From positions 2,043,501 through 2,107,500 of the forward strand of contig CANTUR010000285.1 in the NCBI GenBank assembly GCA_947683625.1: 64,000 nt of DNA. The letters run 5' to 3'. This DNA comes from Mallotus nudiflorus (Eukaryota > Streptophyta > Magnoliopsida > Malpighiales > Euphorbiaceae). A program made the position numbers and the translations under genes. The notes beneath the pieces were generated by a model. The model ran no database searches. It was not told the origin of the DNA and saw only the letters and a list, made by a program, of their open reading frames with translations. Each line of letters begins with the position of its first letter. Positions within the stretch are counted from its first letter, which is position 1. This document shows, piece after piece, positions 46,889 to 58,495 of the stretch.

Positions 46889-49800
46889 TGTCACGACCCA
46901 AAACAGGGGCCATGACCGGCGCTAGGGAACGGGAATTCTTTCGAATCCAGAACCCGTAGCAAGCCTAAAAATAAAATAAATCATGCAATAGTAATAGTAC
47001 AATATCAAATTTTACAGCGGAAATAAAAATCATAAATATCATAATAACATTTTCATCACTGGATTTGAATCAAATCTCATCACATATATATATAAAATCT
47101 TTAATACAAATCCAGTTTCAATATAATACATCTCTTTAAAATAAAATACATGAAATCCAATACTTTAATTCACAACTACTGCAGTATCTAGATTATAAAA
47201 TAAGACTCAAGTAAATGATTTACACAAAGAAGCCGGGGCGGAAGAAATCCGGCGTATCGACCTGCTACTGAGGTCTGAAGAAGTTGACTCTCCTGAAAAA
47301 TAGTCAACGGAGGGGAGTCAGACCTCACTGAGTGAATTACTATAATATATATACATACACACTAAGTGATAATGCATACAATCAACAATATATATATACT
47401 ATGTACATATACAGACAATTACACACAGATGCAATAAAAATCATTTTTATATATTTTATTGAAAATCATCTTTTATGAAGGATCACATAGAACCCTAGAA
47501 TATCGCAACCTCAGAAAATAGTGTTATACAACACTCTAGCCATACAGGCTCACTTATTCCAAATATATCCACTTAATCCATTTGGACAGTAGACTGGCCC
47601 CGAGACACTAAGTCAATCGAGCTCCAGCAGTCTGACTGTCAGTGTGATTGGCCCCGAGACACTTGGTCAACCGAGCTCCAACAATCACACCCCTGTAATA
47701 TCCCGTGTTTTTTTAAAATATTTTTACACTGTACCGGGATATACAGTGTCAATAATTTTTATGCATTATACGATATTTTTATGAGTTGATATGTATTTTA
47801 AACCTATTTTAATTATTGTCTATTATTTTCAGTGTTTTACGTAAAATTTTCCCGGGACTTTCATTTTCGGGGAAATTTCCACGTAAACAATGTATTATTA
47901 ATTATTTTAAATGTATTTACGGGTTTGCATGAACTCATACATATTTTTAAATTATTAAATAAAGTCTGTGTGTGTATATTTATTTAATTAGGGTTTATTA
48001 TTACCCTAATATTTTATTATTTATTTATTATTATTTGATTATTTTATTTATTATTAAATTATTAAAATTTATTATTTTATTATTAATTATTTATTAATAT
48101 TTAATTATTTTAATTTACTTTATTTTTTTTTCTTTTTTCTTTTTTTTTCTTTTCCTTTTTCTTTCTTTTTCTTTTTCTTTCTCTTTCCTTTTTCTTTCTT
48201 TTTCTTCTTCTTCTTCTTTCTTCTCCCGCGCACCGGCCACCATTTTCTCACCGCCGTTTCTTCCTCCTCCGGCCACCGTTTTCGACACCGCCGGTCTCTA
48301 TCTTCTCCTTGAGCTCCGGTGAGTGTTATTCTAGCTTTGGTTTGAGCTAAAATGGTCTAGAATTGCTTAGGTTTTGAGTTGAATATTTTGGCCTCTTTTG
48401 GTTTTTGATTTTTTTGAGCTTCGATTTGGATGATTCATGGAAACTTCCTTCACAAATGTTGTTCCTGGTAGCTTAATCTTCATGTATGAATTTTTGCAGA
48501 ATTTTTGGAGATTGTTTGGATTTTTGGGTATTTTTGAATATTTTAATATTATTTTCTAATTTTCGGAAATTAATTATTTAAATTATGAAATTGGAGTTTA
48601 TGGTTGAATTAGGTGTTGAAATGAATTATAGAAATTTATTTGGAATTTTTATGAATTTCTAAGTATTTATTTTTAATTATTGAAGTTTATGTGATTTTGG
48701 AAAATTAAGTTAATTGTGTTTTAAATTGAATTTAATTGGTTAATTGAGTTTAATTATTGATATTATTGATAAATATGTTGAGAAAATTAATTTTGGATAA
48801 TTGTATGATTTTTGGTGAATTTTTGAAGTAATTTAGGTATATATATATATATAGGGGTATTTTGGTAATTTTACCCTAAATTGTCTAAAAATGTAATTTA
48901 ATTGGTTTTAATATTTATTTAAGGTATAAAAATGATTTCTACAAAATATTTAGTATTTTTAACTAATTAAAACTATTTTCCGGGAATTATTTTCAATTAT
49001 ATATATAATATACGATTTTTCTAATAAAATGAGTTTTAATAGGTTTTTACAGTGTTTCAAGATTTATTATGTAATTTCTACCTATGAAAATGTATTTCTA
49101 TGATTTAAGGATATTTTTGGTATAATTGAATTATGTTCTGTATTTGTGGACCCCGGTCGGTGGACTGTAGTTTGGAGTCCGACCGTGGGATTTTGTTTGT
49201 GTTGAGCTCGTTTTTCGAAGTGTATTTTCTTTGCAGGGTCGGCTCTACTCTTTTGAGTAGAGAGATGTCCGTTTTACAGGGGAGGTTCTGTCGGATTTTC
49301 GGTAGAATTCTCGTAAAACGTGATATCCAGTCGAACCCTAATTTTTGATTCTGTGTTAAATACTCTAGATTGAATTCTAGGATTTCTGTTAGGTTTATTC
49401 TAATGTCGGTTATTTATTGCTTGTTTAGTTGCGCCGAGACCGAGGGCTAGTGGACCAGGCCCGTCGGACCTGTCTCGTGGAGCGCATTAGGTGAGTTACT
49501 ATATTATATATATATGCTTAGGATGCATAATTTAGAAAATGCATGTTTTATTTTGACTGAAAAATGCATAAATAATATGATTTATATTCAAGTATATTTT
49601 TGGTATATTTTTGGTATATAATAAATTATATACATGTTTTATTAATAAAATATATTTAAAATGTTTTTAAATATATTTTTAGTTTAATTCATGATTTGAT
49701 TGGATTTATTTGACATATATATACTCAAAATATACCTGGTTTATGTTTGGTATATTTTCGGTATATATATGGTTTATATTGTTGATTTATTTAAATTCAT

Positions 49801-52800
49801 GCATCATGTATTTGTGAATGAATGTTTTACATTATTAATGATGAAGGATATCAATAGAACGTGCTACCTAGTGGGCAGCACTAGGACCGAGTACGTACCG
49901 GTACGCCTATAGCTTTAGGCTATATTACTAACTATTTGTGGATATTGATTTGATTATGATTATTGATATGTGTGAGATGTGGTTTGGGTGTGATTGCTGG
50001 AGCTCGGTTGACCAAGTGTCTCGGGGCCAATCACACTGGCAGTTAGACTGCTGGAGCTCGGTTGACTTAGTGTCTCGGGGCCAGTCTACTGTCCAAATGG
50101 ATTAAGTGGATATATTTTGGATTAAGTGAGCCTGTGTGGCTTGAGTGTTGTTTAACACTATTTTCTGAGGTTGCGATATTCTAGGGTTCTATGTGATCCT
50201 TCATAAATTGGGATTTTTCAGTAAAATATATAAAAATGATTTTTTTGCATCTGTATGAATTTGCCTGTATATATACATATTATATATATACTGTTGACTG
50301 TATGCATTATCACTTAGTGTGTATGTATATATATTATAGTAGTTCACTCAGTGAGGTCTGACTCCCCTTCGTTGACTATTTTTCAGGAGAGTCAACTTCT
50401 TCAGACCTCAGTAGCAGGTCGATATGCCGGATTTCTTCCGCCCCGGCTTCTTTATGTAAATTGTCTACTTGAGTTTTATTTATTCTATCTAGACATTGCA
50501 GTAGTTGTGAATTAAAGTATTGGATTTCATGTACTTTATTTTAAAGAGATGTATTATATTGAAACTAGATTTGTATTAAAGATTATATATATGTGATGAG
50601 ATGAGTTTTGAATTAAATCCAGTTGATATGGATAATATTATGATATTATGATTTTTATTTCCGCTGCATATTATATGGTTATTGTTATTATTGCATGATT
50701 TATTTTATTTTTAGGCTTGCTACGGGTTCCGGATTCGAAAGAATTCCCGTTCCCTAGCGCCGGTCATGGCCCCTGTTTTGGGTCGTGACAACCCCAAACC
50801 ACATCTCACACATATCAATAATCACATCAAATCAATATCCACAAATAAGTTAGTATTATAGCCTAAATACTATAGGCGTATCGGTACGTACTCGGTCTTA
50901 GTGCTGCCCACTAGGTAGCACGTTCTATTGATATCCTTCATCATTAATAATGTAAAACATTCATTCACAAAAATAAATGATGCATGAATGTAAATGAAAT
51001 AACAATATAACCCATATATATACCAGAAATATACCAAAAGTAAACCAGGTATATTTCGAGTATATATACGTCAAATAAATCCAATCAAATTATAAATTAA
51101 ACTAAAAATATATTTAGAATCATTTTTAAATATAATTTATTAACAAAACATGTATATAATTTATTATATACCAAAAATAAACCAAAAATATACTTAATAT
51201 AAACTTAAGAAATAATCAAATTATTTATGCATATTTAATCAACATAAAACATGCATTTCTAAATCATGCATCCTAAGCATATATATATAATATAGTAACT
51301 CACCTAATGCGCTCCACGAGACAGGTCCGACGGGCCTGGTCCACTAGCCCTCGGTCTCGGCGCAACTAAACAAGCAATAAATAATAGACATCAGAATAAA
51401 CCCTAACAGAAATCCTAGAATTCGATCTAGAGTATTTAACACAGAATCAGAAATTAGGGTTCGACTGGATATCACATTTTACGAGAATTCTACCAAAAAT
51501 TCGGTAGAACCTCCCCTGTAAAACGAACATCTCTCTACTCAAAAGAGTAGAGCCGACCCTGCAAGGAAATACACTTCAAAAATAAACACCACATCTCATT
51601 CACAACCCCTCGGTCGGACTCCAGACTACAATCTACCAACCGGGATCCACAAACACAGAATAATTCAGAAATACCAAAAATACTCTTAAAACCTAGAAAT
51701 ACATTTTATAAGTAGAAATTACATAATTAACCTTAAAACACTGTAAAAACCGAATAAAACTCATTTTATTAGTAAAACCGTATATTATATATATAATTGA
51801 AAATAATTCACGAAAAATAGTTTTAATTAGTTAAAAATACCAAATAATTTGTAGAAATCATTTTTATACCTTAAATAACTATTAAAACCAATTAAATTAC
51901 ATTTTTAGCCAATTTAGGGTAAAATTACCAAAATACCCCTATATATATAAATATACTTAAATTACTTCAAAAATTCACCAAAAATTATACAATTATCCAA
52001 AATTAATTTTCTCAACATATTTATCAATAATATTAATAATTAAACTCAATTAACCAATTAAATTCAATTAAAAACATAATTAACCTAATTTCTCAAAATC
52101 ACATAAACTTCAATAATTCAAAATAAATACTTAGAAATTCATAAAAATTCCAAATAAATTCCTATAATTCATTTCAACACCTAATTTAACCATAAACTCC
52201 AATTTCATAATTTAAATAATTAATTTCCGAAAATTAGAAAATAATATTAAAATATTCAAAAATACCCAAAAATCCAAAAAATCTCCAAAAATTCTAAAAA
52301 AATTCATACATGTAGATTAAGCTACTAGGATCAACATTTGTGAAGGGAGTTTTCATGAATCAACCAATTCGAAGCTCAAAAAAATCAAAAACCCTAATGT
52401 GACCGAATTGAGTTTTAGCTCAAACCTCAAAATCCACTTAATTTCAGGCCGAAAGGAGCTTAGAATTGGAATCACCGGAGCTCAAGGAGTCGATGAAGAC
52501 CGGCGGTGCACGAAATGGTGGCCGGAATCGTCGTCGACGGTAAGAAGCTCAACTTGCTGCCATGGCGAATTCCGGGCGTTCCAGCGGGCTTCCGGTGGCC
52601 TGGTCACGTCGGAGAGGAAGAGGAAGGAAGGGGAAGGAGGTTTGTGGCAGCTGGTGGCGGCGAGGGGCGGTCCGGCGTGCTGGAATGGGAGGCGCAGTGA
52701 GGGTGAGCGATCGGGAGAGAAGAAGGAGAGGGAGGGGCAAAATGATAATTTGGCAAAAATTTTGATTTTTAATGTATATATGTATATATATATACTTTAC

Positions 52801-53251
52801 ACTATATAATAAAATAATATTAAATTACACACATTAAATATACACCACACACATAAAATTTAATATTTTAATAATTTATACTAAATAAAATTAATTAAAT
52901 AACAATAAAATAAATAAATAATTAATATAATATTAGGGTAATACTAAACCCTAATTAAATAAATAATTATATGTATACACGGTGTTTAATATTTTAAAAT
53001 ATGTATGAGTTCATGCAAGTCCGAAAATATATTTAAAATAATTAATAATAAATTATTTACGTGAAAATTTCCCCGAAAATGCAAGTCCTGGGAAAATTTT
53101 ACGTAAAGCACTGTAAATAATACACAATAATTAAAATAGGTTTTAAATACATATCAACTCCTGAAAATATCGTAATATATATATTCAAAAATTATTAACA
53201 CTGTATATCCCGGTACAGTGTAAAAATATTTTAAAAACACGGGATATTACA
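46889..53251 (-). mobile_element. Solo LTR G (inverted), split by H
   Basis: tgtcacgaccc...cgggatattaca with GCTCG at 46,884-46,888 and 53,252-53,256. Own length is 3,261 bp after removing H. It has hairpin 51,533-51,552. The GC-rich block (52,440-52,740) differs from that of C and E and keeps a GTGATT in place of the GTGAGT motif. Confidence 0.9.
47694..50790 (+). mobile_element. Solo LTR H, 3,097 bp
   Basis: TGTAATATCCC...GGGTCGTGACA with ACCCC at 47,689-47,693 and 50,791-50,795, inserted into LTR G in opposite orientation. Pyrimidine tract 48,121-48,215, GTGAGT at 48,319, hairpin 49,243-49,262, palindrome 49,894-49,905, 54-bp repeats from about 49,999. Confidence 0.9.
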
Positions 53252-53454
53252 GCTCGGTTTGACTGGCTCGTTGTTAATCCCAATGATGAGAATGTGAAAC
53301 TTGGACATGAGAATGAAGCCTGAATCTCTAGTGAAAACTGGACTTGAAAACTCAAAGCCTAAAAAAGCCCAAAACTTAGCCCAATTGTCTAGAGTCGGCC
53401 CAAGCCCGCTTGGCCCAACAGGCCTGGACCAAAGGGGCATCACCTCAATGCAAT

Positions 53455-54352
53455 GAGGCGATCGCCTCTTTGGCAGCTGCCAATGAGGTGATCACCTCAT
53501 TGATGAGGCACCGCCTCTATAACAACCCACTTGCAGCTGTATTTAATGCAACTGTAATCATGAAGGCCAAGTGGTGTGGGCCCCACTCTCTAGACCTACT
53601 TCTTATGTGAGAAAAAGATTTTTGGGGAAGGAAAAAGGCTATGAAGGCTTATGATGGGCTAAAGGGCTTAGGGACATGGGAAAGCTAAGGAATAAAAGAG
53701 AGAAAAAAAAAAGGAGGAGGTTAAGGCAAAGAAAAAAGGGAGGCCTAGAAAAGAACAAAGGAAAGAAAAAAGAGGAAAAAGGAAAAAATGTCCTGAAAGG
53801 AAGGAGTAGAGATTGAAGCAAAGAGAGTTCACATCTCCATAAGAGAAGAAGGAAGAAACTTGTGTCAAAGGTGGATATCACATCCTAGTAAGGATCTCAA
53901 TCAAAACATCTCTGAGGGTCTCTCATTTTGGCATAAAACTTGCACTTAAACTTGATATGTTCATTATTTTATATGTTCTTTCTTATGTGTAATTAAGTTA
54001 TAGTATATTTTAGATATTTTTAGTTTATCTTGCTCAATACCCCACTTTATTGATGTGATATTTGAACACCTTTGCATGTAGTTATAGTTTGATGATTATA
54101 GAGTGTGTATATGCATGTCTTGCTACTTAGAGTAGAAGTTTAAGCGTGTGAGAGTCAATTTCAACCTTCTGATCACAGAGGCGCTGCCTCTTGTCAATGA
54201 GGCGATCGCCTCATCAGCCTCGCGATAGCCCCATTGACAGGCCTCTAGGAAGTCTTTCTTTTGTGTGTGTGTTATATACCTTTTTTGCCTCGGAGCTATA
54301 AGGATCCCTGTTGATGAGGCGACCGCCTCATTAATGGGGCGATTGCCTCATT
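53455..54352. repeat. Cluster of GAGGCGATCGCCTC-type palindromes in LTR I
   Basis: Perfect palindromes: 53,455-53,468 (gaggcgatcgcctc), 53,482-53,501 (aatgaggtgatcacctcatt) and 54,197-54,214 (atgaggcgatcgcctcat). Diverged copies lie at 53,502-53,518, 54,218-54,247 and 54,313-54,352. Confidence 0.85.
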
Positions 54353-55220
54353 GACAGGTTTAGTCTGTTTTCTGTTCTTTTTTTTGTGTATGTCATGCGT
54401 CCACTTTGATATGTATTATTTGATCTTGAATACATGTCTGTATCATTGCATGATGATGTTTAATCTTGATTGTTTGATACTTTCTTTAGTTTATAATGTA
54501 AAAACCCCTTTTTATATAGCCTTTTATAAGTATTGTTATATGTGATTTCATTTTTTTTCTTGAAGAGAAGGACTAACTATGCATTATTTGTAGGAATTAC
54601 TTGATGATTTTTGTCATCAAGTAGTCATTTTTACTAGTTATCCCTTGTACATTGCTGCTTTTACGTTATTTTATTGCTTTATTTTTGGTATATGTTTGGT
54701 TTATTTTATGTATATTATTTCATTTACTTAGCTAAAAAGCATTGTAATCCTTAATCCCCTCCCCCCTTTCGATTCTGAATGTATGGTTGTAATCATTTTT
54801 TATTTTATTTTTATTGAATGTTGGTACTTAAAAGCTGAAACTGGACTAATGTGCAAACTCAAACTTGATTATAAAATTTGGCAATTATCCAAAGGCAATT
54901 TTATTATGTGTGGTAAATGAGAAAATAAATAAATAATTAAATGGTAATAAATGCAAAATACAAACGGAGGCCAACCGCAAGGTTGGGTGAGCATTCAAAT
55001 GCTCATACCTAGTTTTCGAACCCGATCTCTGATGACGGCTTTTGGGAACCTCCATAGGATTCAGTTGCTATACAGTGTGTCTTGGCTTTTATCCGGGTGG
55101 TGACTTCATCTCCAAATAGGCCCAAGATATATGTCGTATTTCCTAGTGGCCCTCGAGCCCACACAGTGCCGTGATCACCAAACACTTGGGTGCGCGCTAA
55201 ATCCTGCCGCCTATAGGAAT

Positions 55221-57050
55221 ATTTTAGGAAATCGATGCTCGAATGTGTGCACAAGGGGAGGATGTTAATGGAGTAGTATCACTCCATAAACACATTACCT
55301 GGCTTCGAATATATATTTTCCTAGCCTGGCTTGATTCTGAATTAAATAATGCTCGAAGCAAAATATTCCAAAAAGATCCACCTCTTGATCTCAAGTCTAG
55401 TTATGCATATGTTCAGAGGGATCACAACCAGTGACATATGATGGAAGAGCCAAAGATACTGCCAAACCATTCTATACTTGTAGCAGCTCAGACTCGTCCC
55501 CAATTCAAAGGAAAAATACCGAGTAAGCCCATCATATACACCTGTACTCATTGTGGCGAAGTTGGACACTCCAAGGAATGGTGCTATGAAATTGTGGGAT
55601 ATCCAAAATGATAGGATTTCAATAAAAAGCCTCGTAAGAAGCTTAGCAAGGCTGTAATTGCTACTTTTACTAAACCAAGTGGTGATCTTGATACAACTTC
55701 ATGTATGACAAATCTTATTCAAAATAATACATGGATTATTGATACAGGTGCTACTAATCATATGAAAAACTCTACTCACCATCTTACATCTATTTGTCCA
55801 TCAACCCAATAAAATATTATAACTGCTAATGGAGGCATAGCACCAGTCACTCATGAGGGATCAATATCTAACTCCGACTCTCTTAATTTAGATATTGTTC
55901 TTGTTGTTCTATCTCTTTCTTGTAATCTACTATTTGTTGGCCAAATCACTAAAACCTTGAATTGCACTATTAAATTTTGGCCTAATTATTGTGTATTTCA
56001 GGACATTGCAATGCACTGGATTCTTGGCTTTGGTGTTAAACATGGAAATTTGTTCTATCTTAAGTTGCATGATGATTCAAGACAGAAGTCAAGTCAAGTT
56101 AATAGGTTGGTAGAAGTTGCTCGAGTAAAGATCAAGTAATCTTATGGCATCATCATCTTGGGCATCTCTCTTTTCATTATCTTAGACAAATAAAATCAAA
56201 TTTATTTTTGCATACCACAGACTCAGAATTCAAGTTTGATGTTTGTGAATTGGCAAAAGGCCACCGAATTTCTTATGTACCAAGTTATAATAAAAATTCA
56301 ATAGGAGTCTCGGCTAGCTTACAATCAAGCATCCCCGTTTTTGTCAGCAGGTCCATTACGTACTTTCGTTGGCAAAGAGAAATTTCTTGAGCTAATCTTG
56401 TAACTTTAATTCCATTTATGACCATTCATTCTGATGTATAGGGACTTGCTCGGATTCATACTCTATCTGGTGCTCGATATTTTATAACGTTTATTGATGA
56501 ATGTACCCGGATGACTTGGGTATCACTACTTTCCAATAAAGGAGATGTGTGCTCCAAGTTTCAGGACCTGTACAACATGGTGGCTACACAATACCAAAGT
56601 AAAATCCGAATCTTGCAGTCTAACAATGGTGGGGAGTATGTTAACTCAATTCTCAATGATTTCTGCTACAAAAAGGGCATTCGCCACCAAGCATCTTATG
56701 TCAGCACTCCTCAACAAAATGATATAGCCGAACGGAAGAACCGGCAGTTATTGGAAGTTATCCGAGCATTATTGTTTGACATAAATGTTCCTTGAAAATA
56801 CTAGGGAGAGGTTGTTCGATCTATTGCGAACCTCATAAACTGGACACCATCACGAGTACTCGATTTTAAAATTCCTCTTCAAAAACTTCAAGAACTTGTC
56901 ATATCTCCACCCCTTAATAATCTTAAACCCCAAGTTTTTAGATGCTCGGCATATATTTATCAGACACTCGACAAATTAAACCCTCGAGCTATCCGATGTA
57001 TCTTTGCTGGCTATGCGAATTTACAAAAAGGATATTATTTTTCAATGATA
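55221..57050 (+). pseudogene. gag end, protease and integrase of copia element
   Basis: gag continues with LRIYIFLAWLDSELNNARSK and LKSSYAYVQRDHNQ. The CCHC knuckle is CTHCGEVGHSKEWC (about 55,552). The protease has WIIDTGATNHM (about 55,734). The pre-integrase part has GHLSFHYLRQIKSNLF and CELAKGHRISYV (about 56,160-56,280), followed by about 100 extra bases not expected in the family. The integrase core has FITFIDECTRMTW, LQSNNGGEYVN (family reads SDNGGEY, so Asp is lost) and DIAERKNRQLLEV. Sequence ends near GYANLQKGYYF at about 57,040. Stops are frequent. Confidence 0.85.
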
Positions 57051-58380
57051 AATTTATTTTATATATAATTTATGATCAATTTAACCGATTAGTTATTTTT
57101 AAAATATTTTCAATTTATTTTTAAAATTATTTCTTTTTATTCGTAATTAAATTAATAACACATCTAATTAAATAATATTACTCTATGATTTTAGTATTGA
57201 AAATAGATATTATTTTTACATCAAAACATACATTTTAAATAATATTTACTAGTAAGATACTAAAATGTAAATAAATATAAAATATATGGTACTTAAAAAG
57301 TAAAAAAAAAAACACAGAATTAGCAGGGATCAAAATTATATTTATCCCTTAATTTATTCTATAGCATTTTTCAAAAAATTTTCTTATATTATATTACGGA
57401 TATAACCTACAGTTTATGATATATCACATGATATAACCTACAGTTTATGATATATCACATTCATAATTAAAAAAATTAAAAGAGGATACACAGTCCATTT
57501 CTACTAATATTAACAGTTTTTATGTAACAAATAACAACATGGCACAATAATAATAATAAGTCCATCCCTCTTGGTTTGGGCGGTAAACACCAACTTTAAT
57601 AGTGCTTTTGTGTAAGTTCAATCATACAGGCTCCCCCTTAAAAAGAAAAATTAATATACTAACAACTAATAATCGTAGCTTTATACAGTAATGACTAGTG
57701 ATAATTGTCAAAAAATAATAATAATAATCCTTAAAAGTTTTCCAAAAAAAAACCTTAGTTTACCAAAAATACTTGTAAAAGCAAGTTGATCTGCAGTCCT
57801 CTGGTAACTGTTTGTATGTCTTCAATGAAAAATAATTATAGCATAACACCTTATTCTAAATGTGTACAATATTAAAAAAAATCTAATTTTACATAGGATG
57901 ACAAAGGCAAAAAAACAAAAGAAGTGAAAAGTTCGGTAGATATTTTCATAATGGTGAAATAGATAATTTTATCTATAAACTTCATTAAATTATTCTATAT
58001 AACCTTTAAAATTTTTTTTTTTAATTCCACCTCTTAATATCTAATTTTCACCTATTCAAGTTTAGGGTGAGTTAAATATACATATTTATCTAATGTGTAA
58101 TAAAAATTAAATAGATAAAAAATAAAAGTTAAGAGATAAAATTGAACAAGATATTCGTAAAATTTTAGAGTGAAATTGTGTATTTGACCTTTTCATTAGT
58201 AAATGCACCCACTTTACTAATACCATGGGAAGGGGTCAAAAAAAAGGAGTCTACATCGACTATACGCCCACATCGCTAATCTAATCCTCCCACCTTACCA
58301 TACTAGCTAATCCCAATGGCAAGAACCAAAAATTAAGAAAATAAAAAATTAAGCATACAAGTTGCCACAACTGTAGCCTC
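57051..58380. other. AT-rich upstream region of the expansin-like gene
   Basis: No coding frame. It holds the break of the copia element at about 57,050, homopolymer runs, a 31-bp duplication (57,399-57,460) and, toward the end, the putative promoter. Nothing else was recognised. Confidence 0.5.
57399..57460. repeat. 31-bp perfect tandem duplication
   Basis: gatataacctacagtttatg plus eleven more bases is repeated exactly once, about 1.1 kb upstream of the expansin-like start codon. It contains paired GATA words. Confidence 0.9.
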
Positions 58381-58395
58381 ATTGGCCTCCTCACC

Positions 58396-58404
58396 TATAA
58401 ATAG
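58396..58404 (+). promoter_or_regulatory. TATA box of expansin-like B gene
   Basis: tataaatag sits 100 bp upstream of the ATG at 58,496 in an otherwise mixed sequence. That spacing gives a leader of about 65-70 bases. Confidence 0.65.
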
Positions 58405-58495
58405 AGGATTGTGATTCCGAAGCTTCCCATCTCATTTCAATTGTTTGTCTTATACTTATATACCGAGTTTAGTTTGCTATACTAACACTTCAGCC

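Larger units (their letters stand above)
46836..55215 (+). mobile_element. Solo LTR I (gypsy), split by G and H
   Basis: Begins tatagacacccaattcgg and ends cgcctata. The same positions in LTR J read tgtaagcacccaatttcgg and ccgtctaca, so both termini look like mutated TG/CA ends. GGAAT lies at 46,831-46,835 and 55,216-55,220. Own length without inserts is 2,012 bp, against 1,999 for LTR J. The interior has purine runs (53,690-53,800) and a set of gaggcgatcgcctc palindromes. Confidence 0.8.
46073..57050 (+). mobile_element. Ty1/copia element, 3'-truncated, containing a three-deep LTR nest
   Basis: LTR 46,073-46,291, primer-binding site 46,292, gag start about 46,400-46,835; then solo LTR I with G and H inside it (46,836-55,215); then gag end, protease and integrase to about 57,050. 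GGAAT flanks the insert on both sides and the gag frame continues across when one GGAAT is counted. RT, RNase H and the 3' LTR are missing. Confidence 0.85.

Noticed and set aside
46889..46960. Possible RNA polymerase III B box (tttcgaatcc) near the LTR end
   Set aside because: Two positions deviate from the B-box consensus, no A box was found at a suitable distance, and the sequence is a retroviral LTR terminus.
53455..54352. GCGATCGC octamers as a sign of cyanobacterial or plastid DNA
   Set aside because: The octamer is abundant in cyanobacteria, but here it is confined to one LTR with plant retroelement context on both sides.
57051..58380. AT-rich stretch as a replication origin or centromeric satellite
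   Set aside because: There is no monomeric repeat structure; it is ordinary AT-rich plant intergenic sequence upstream of a gene.
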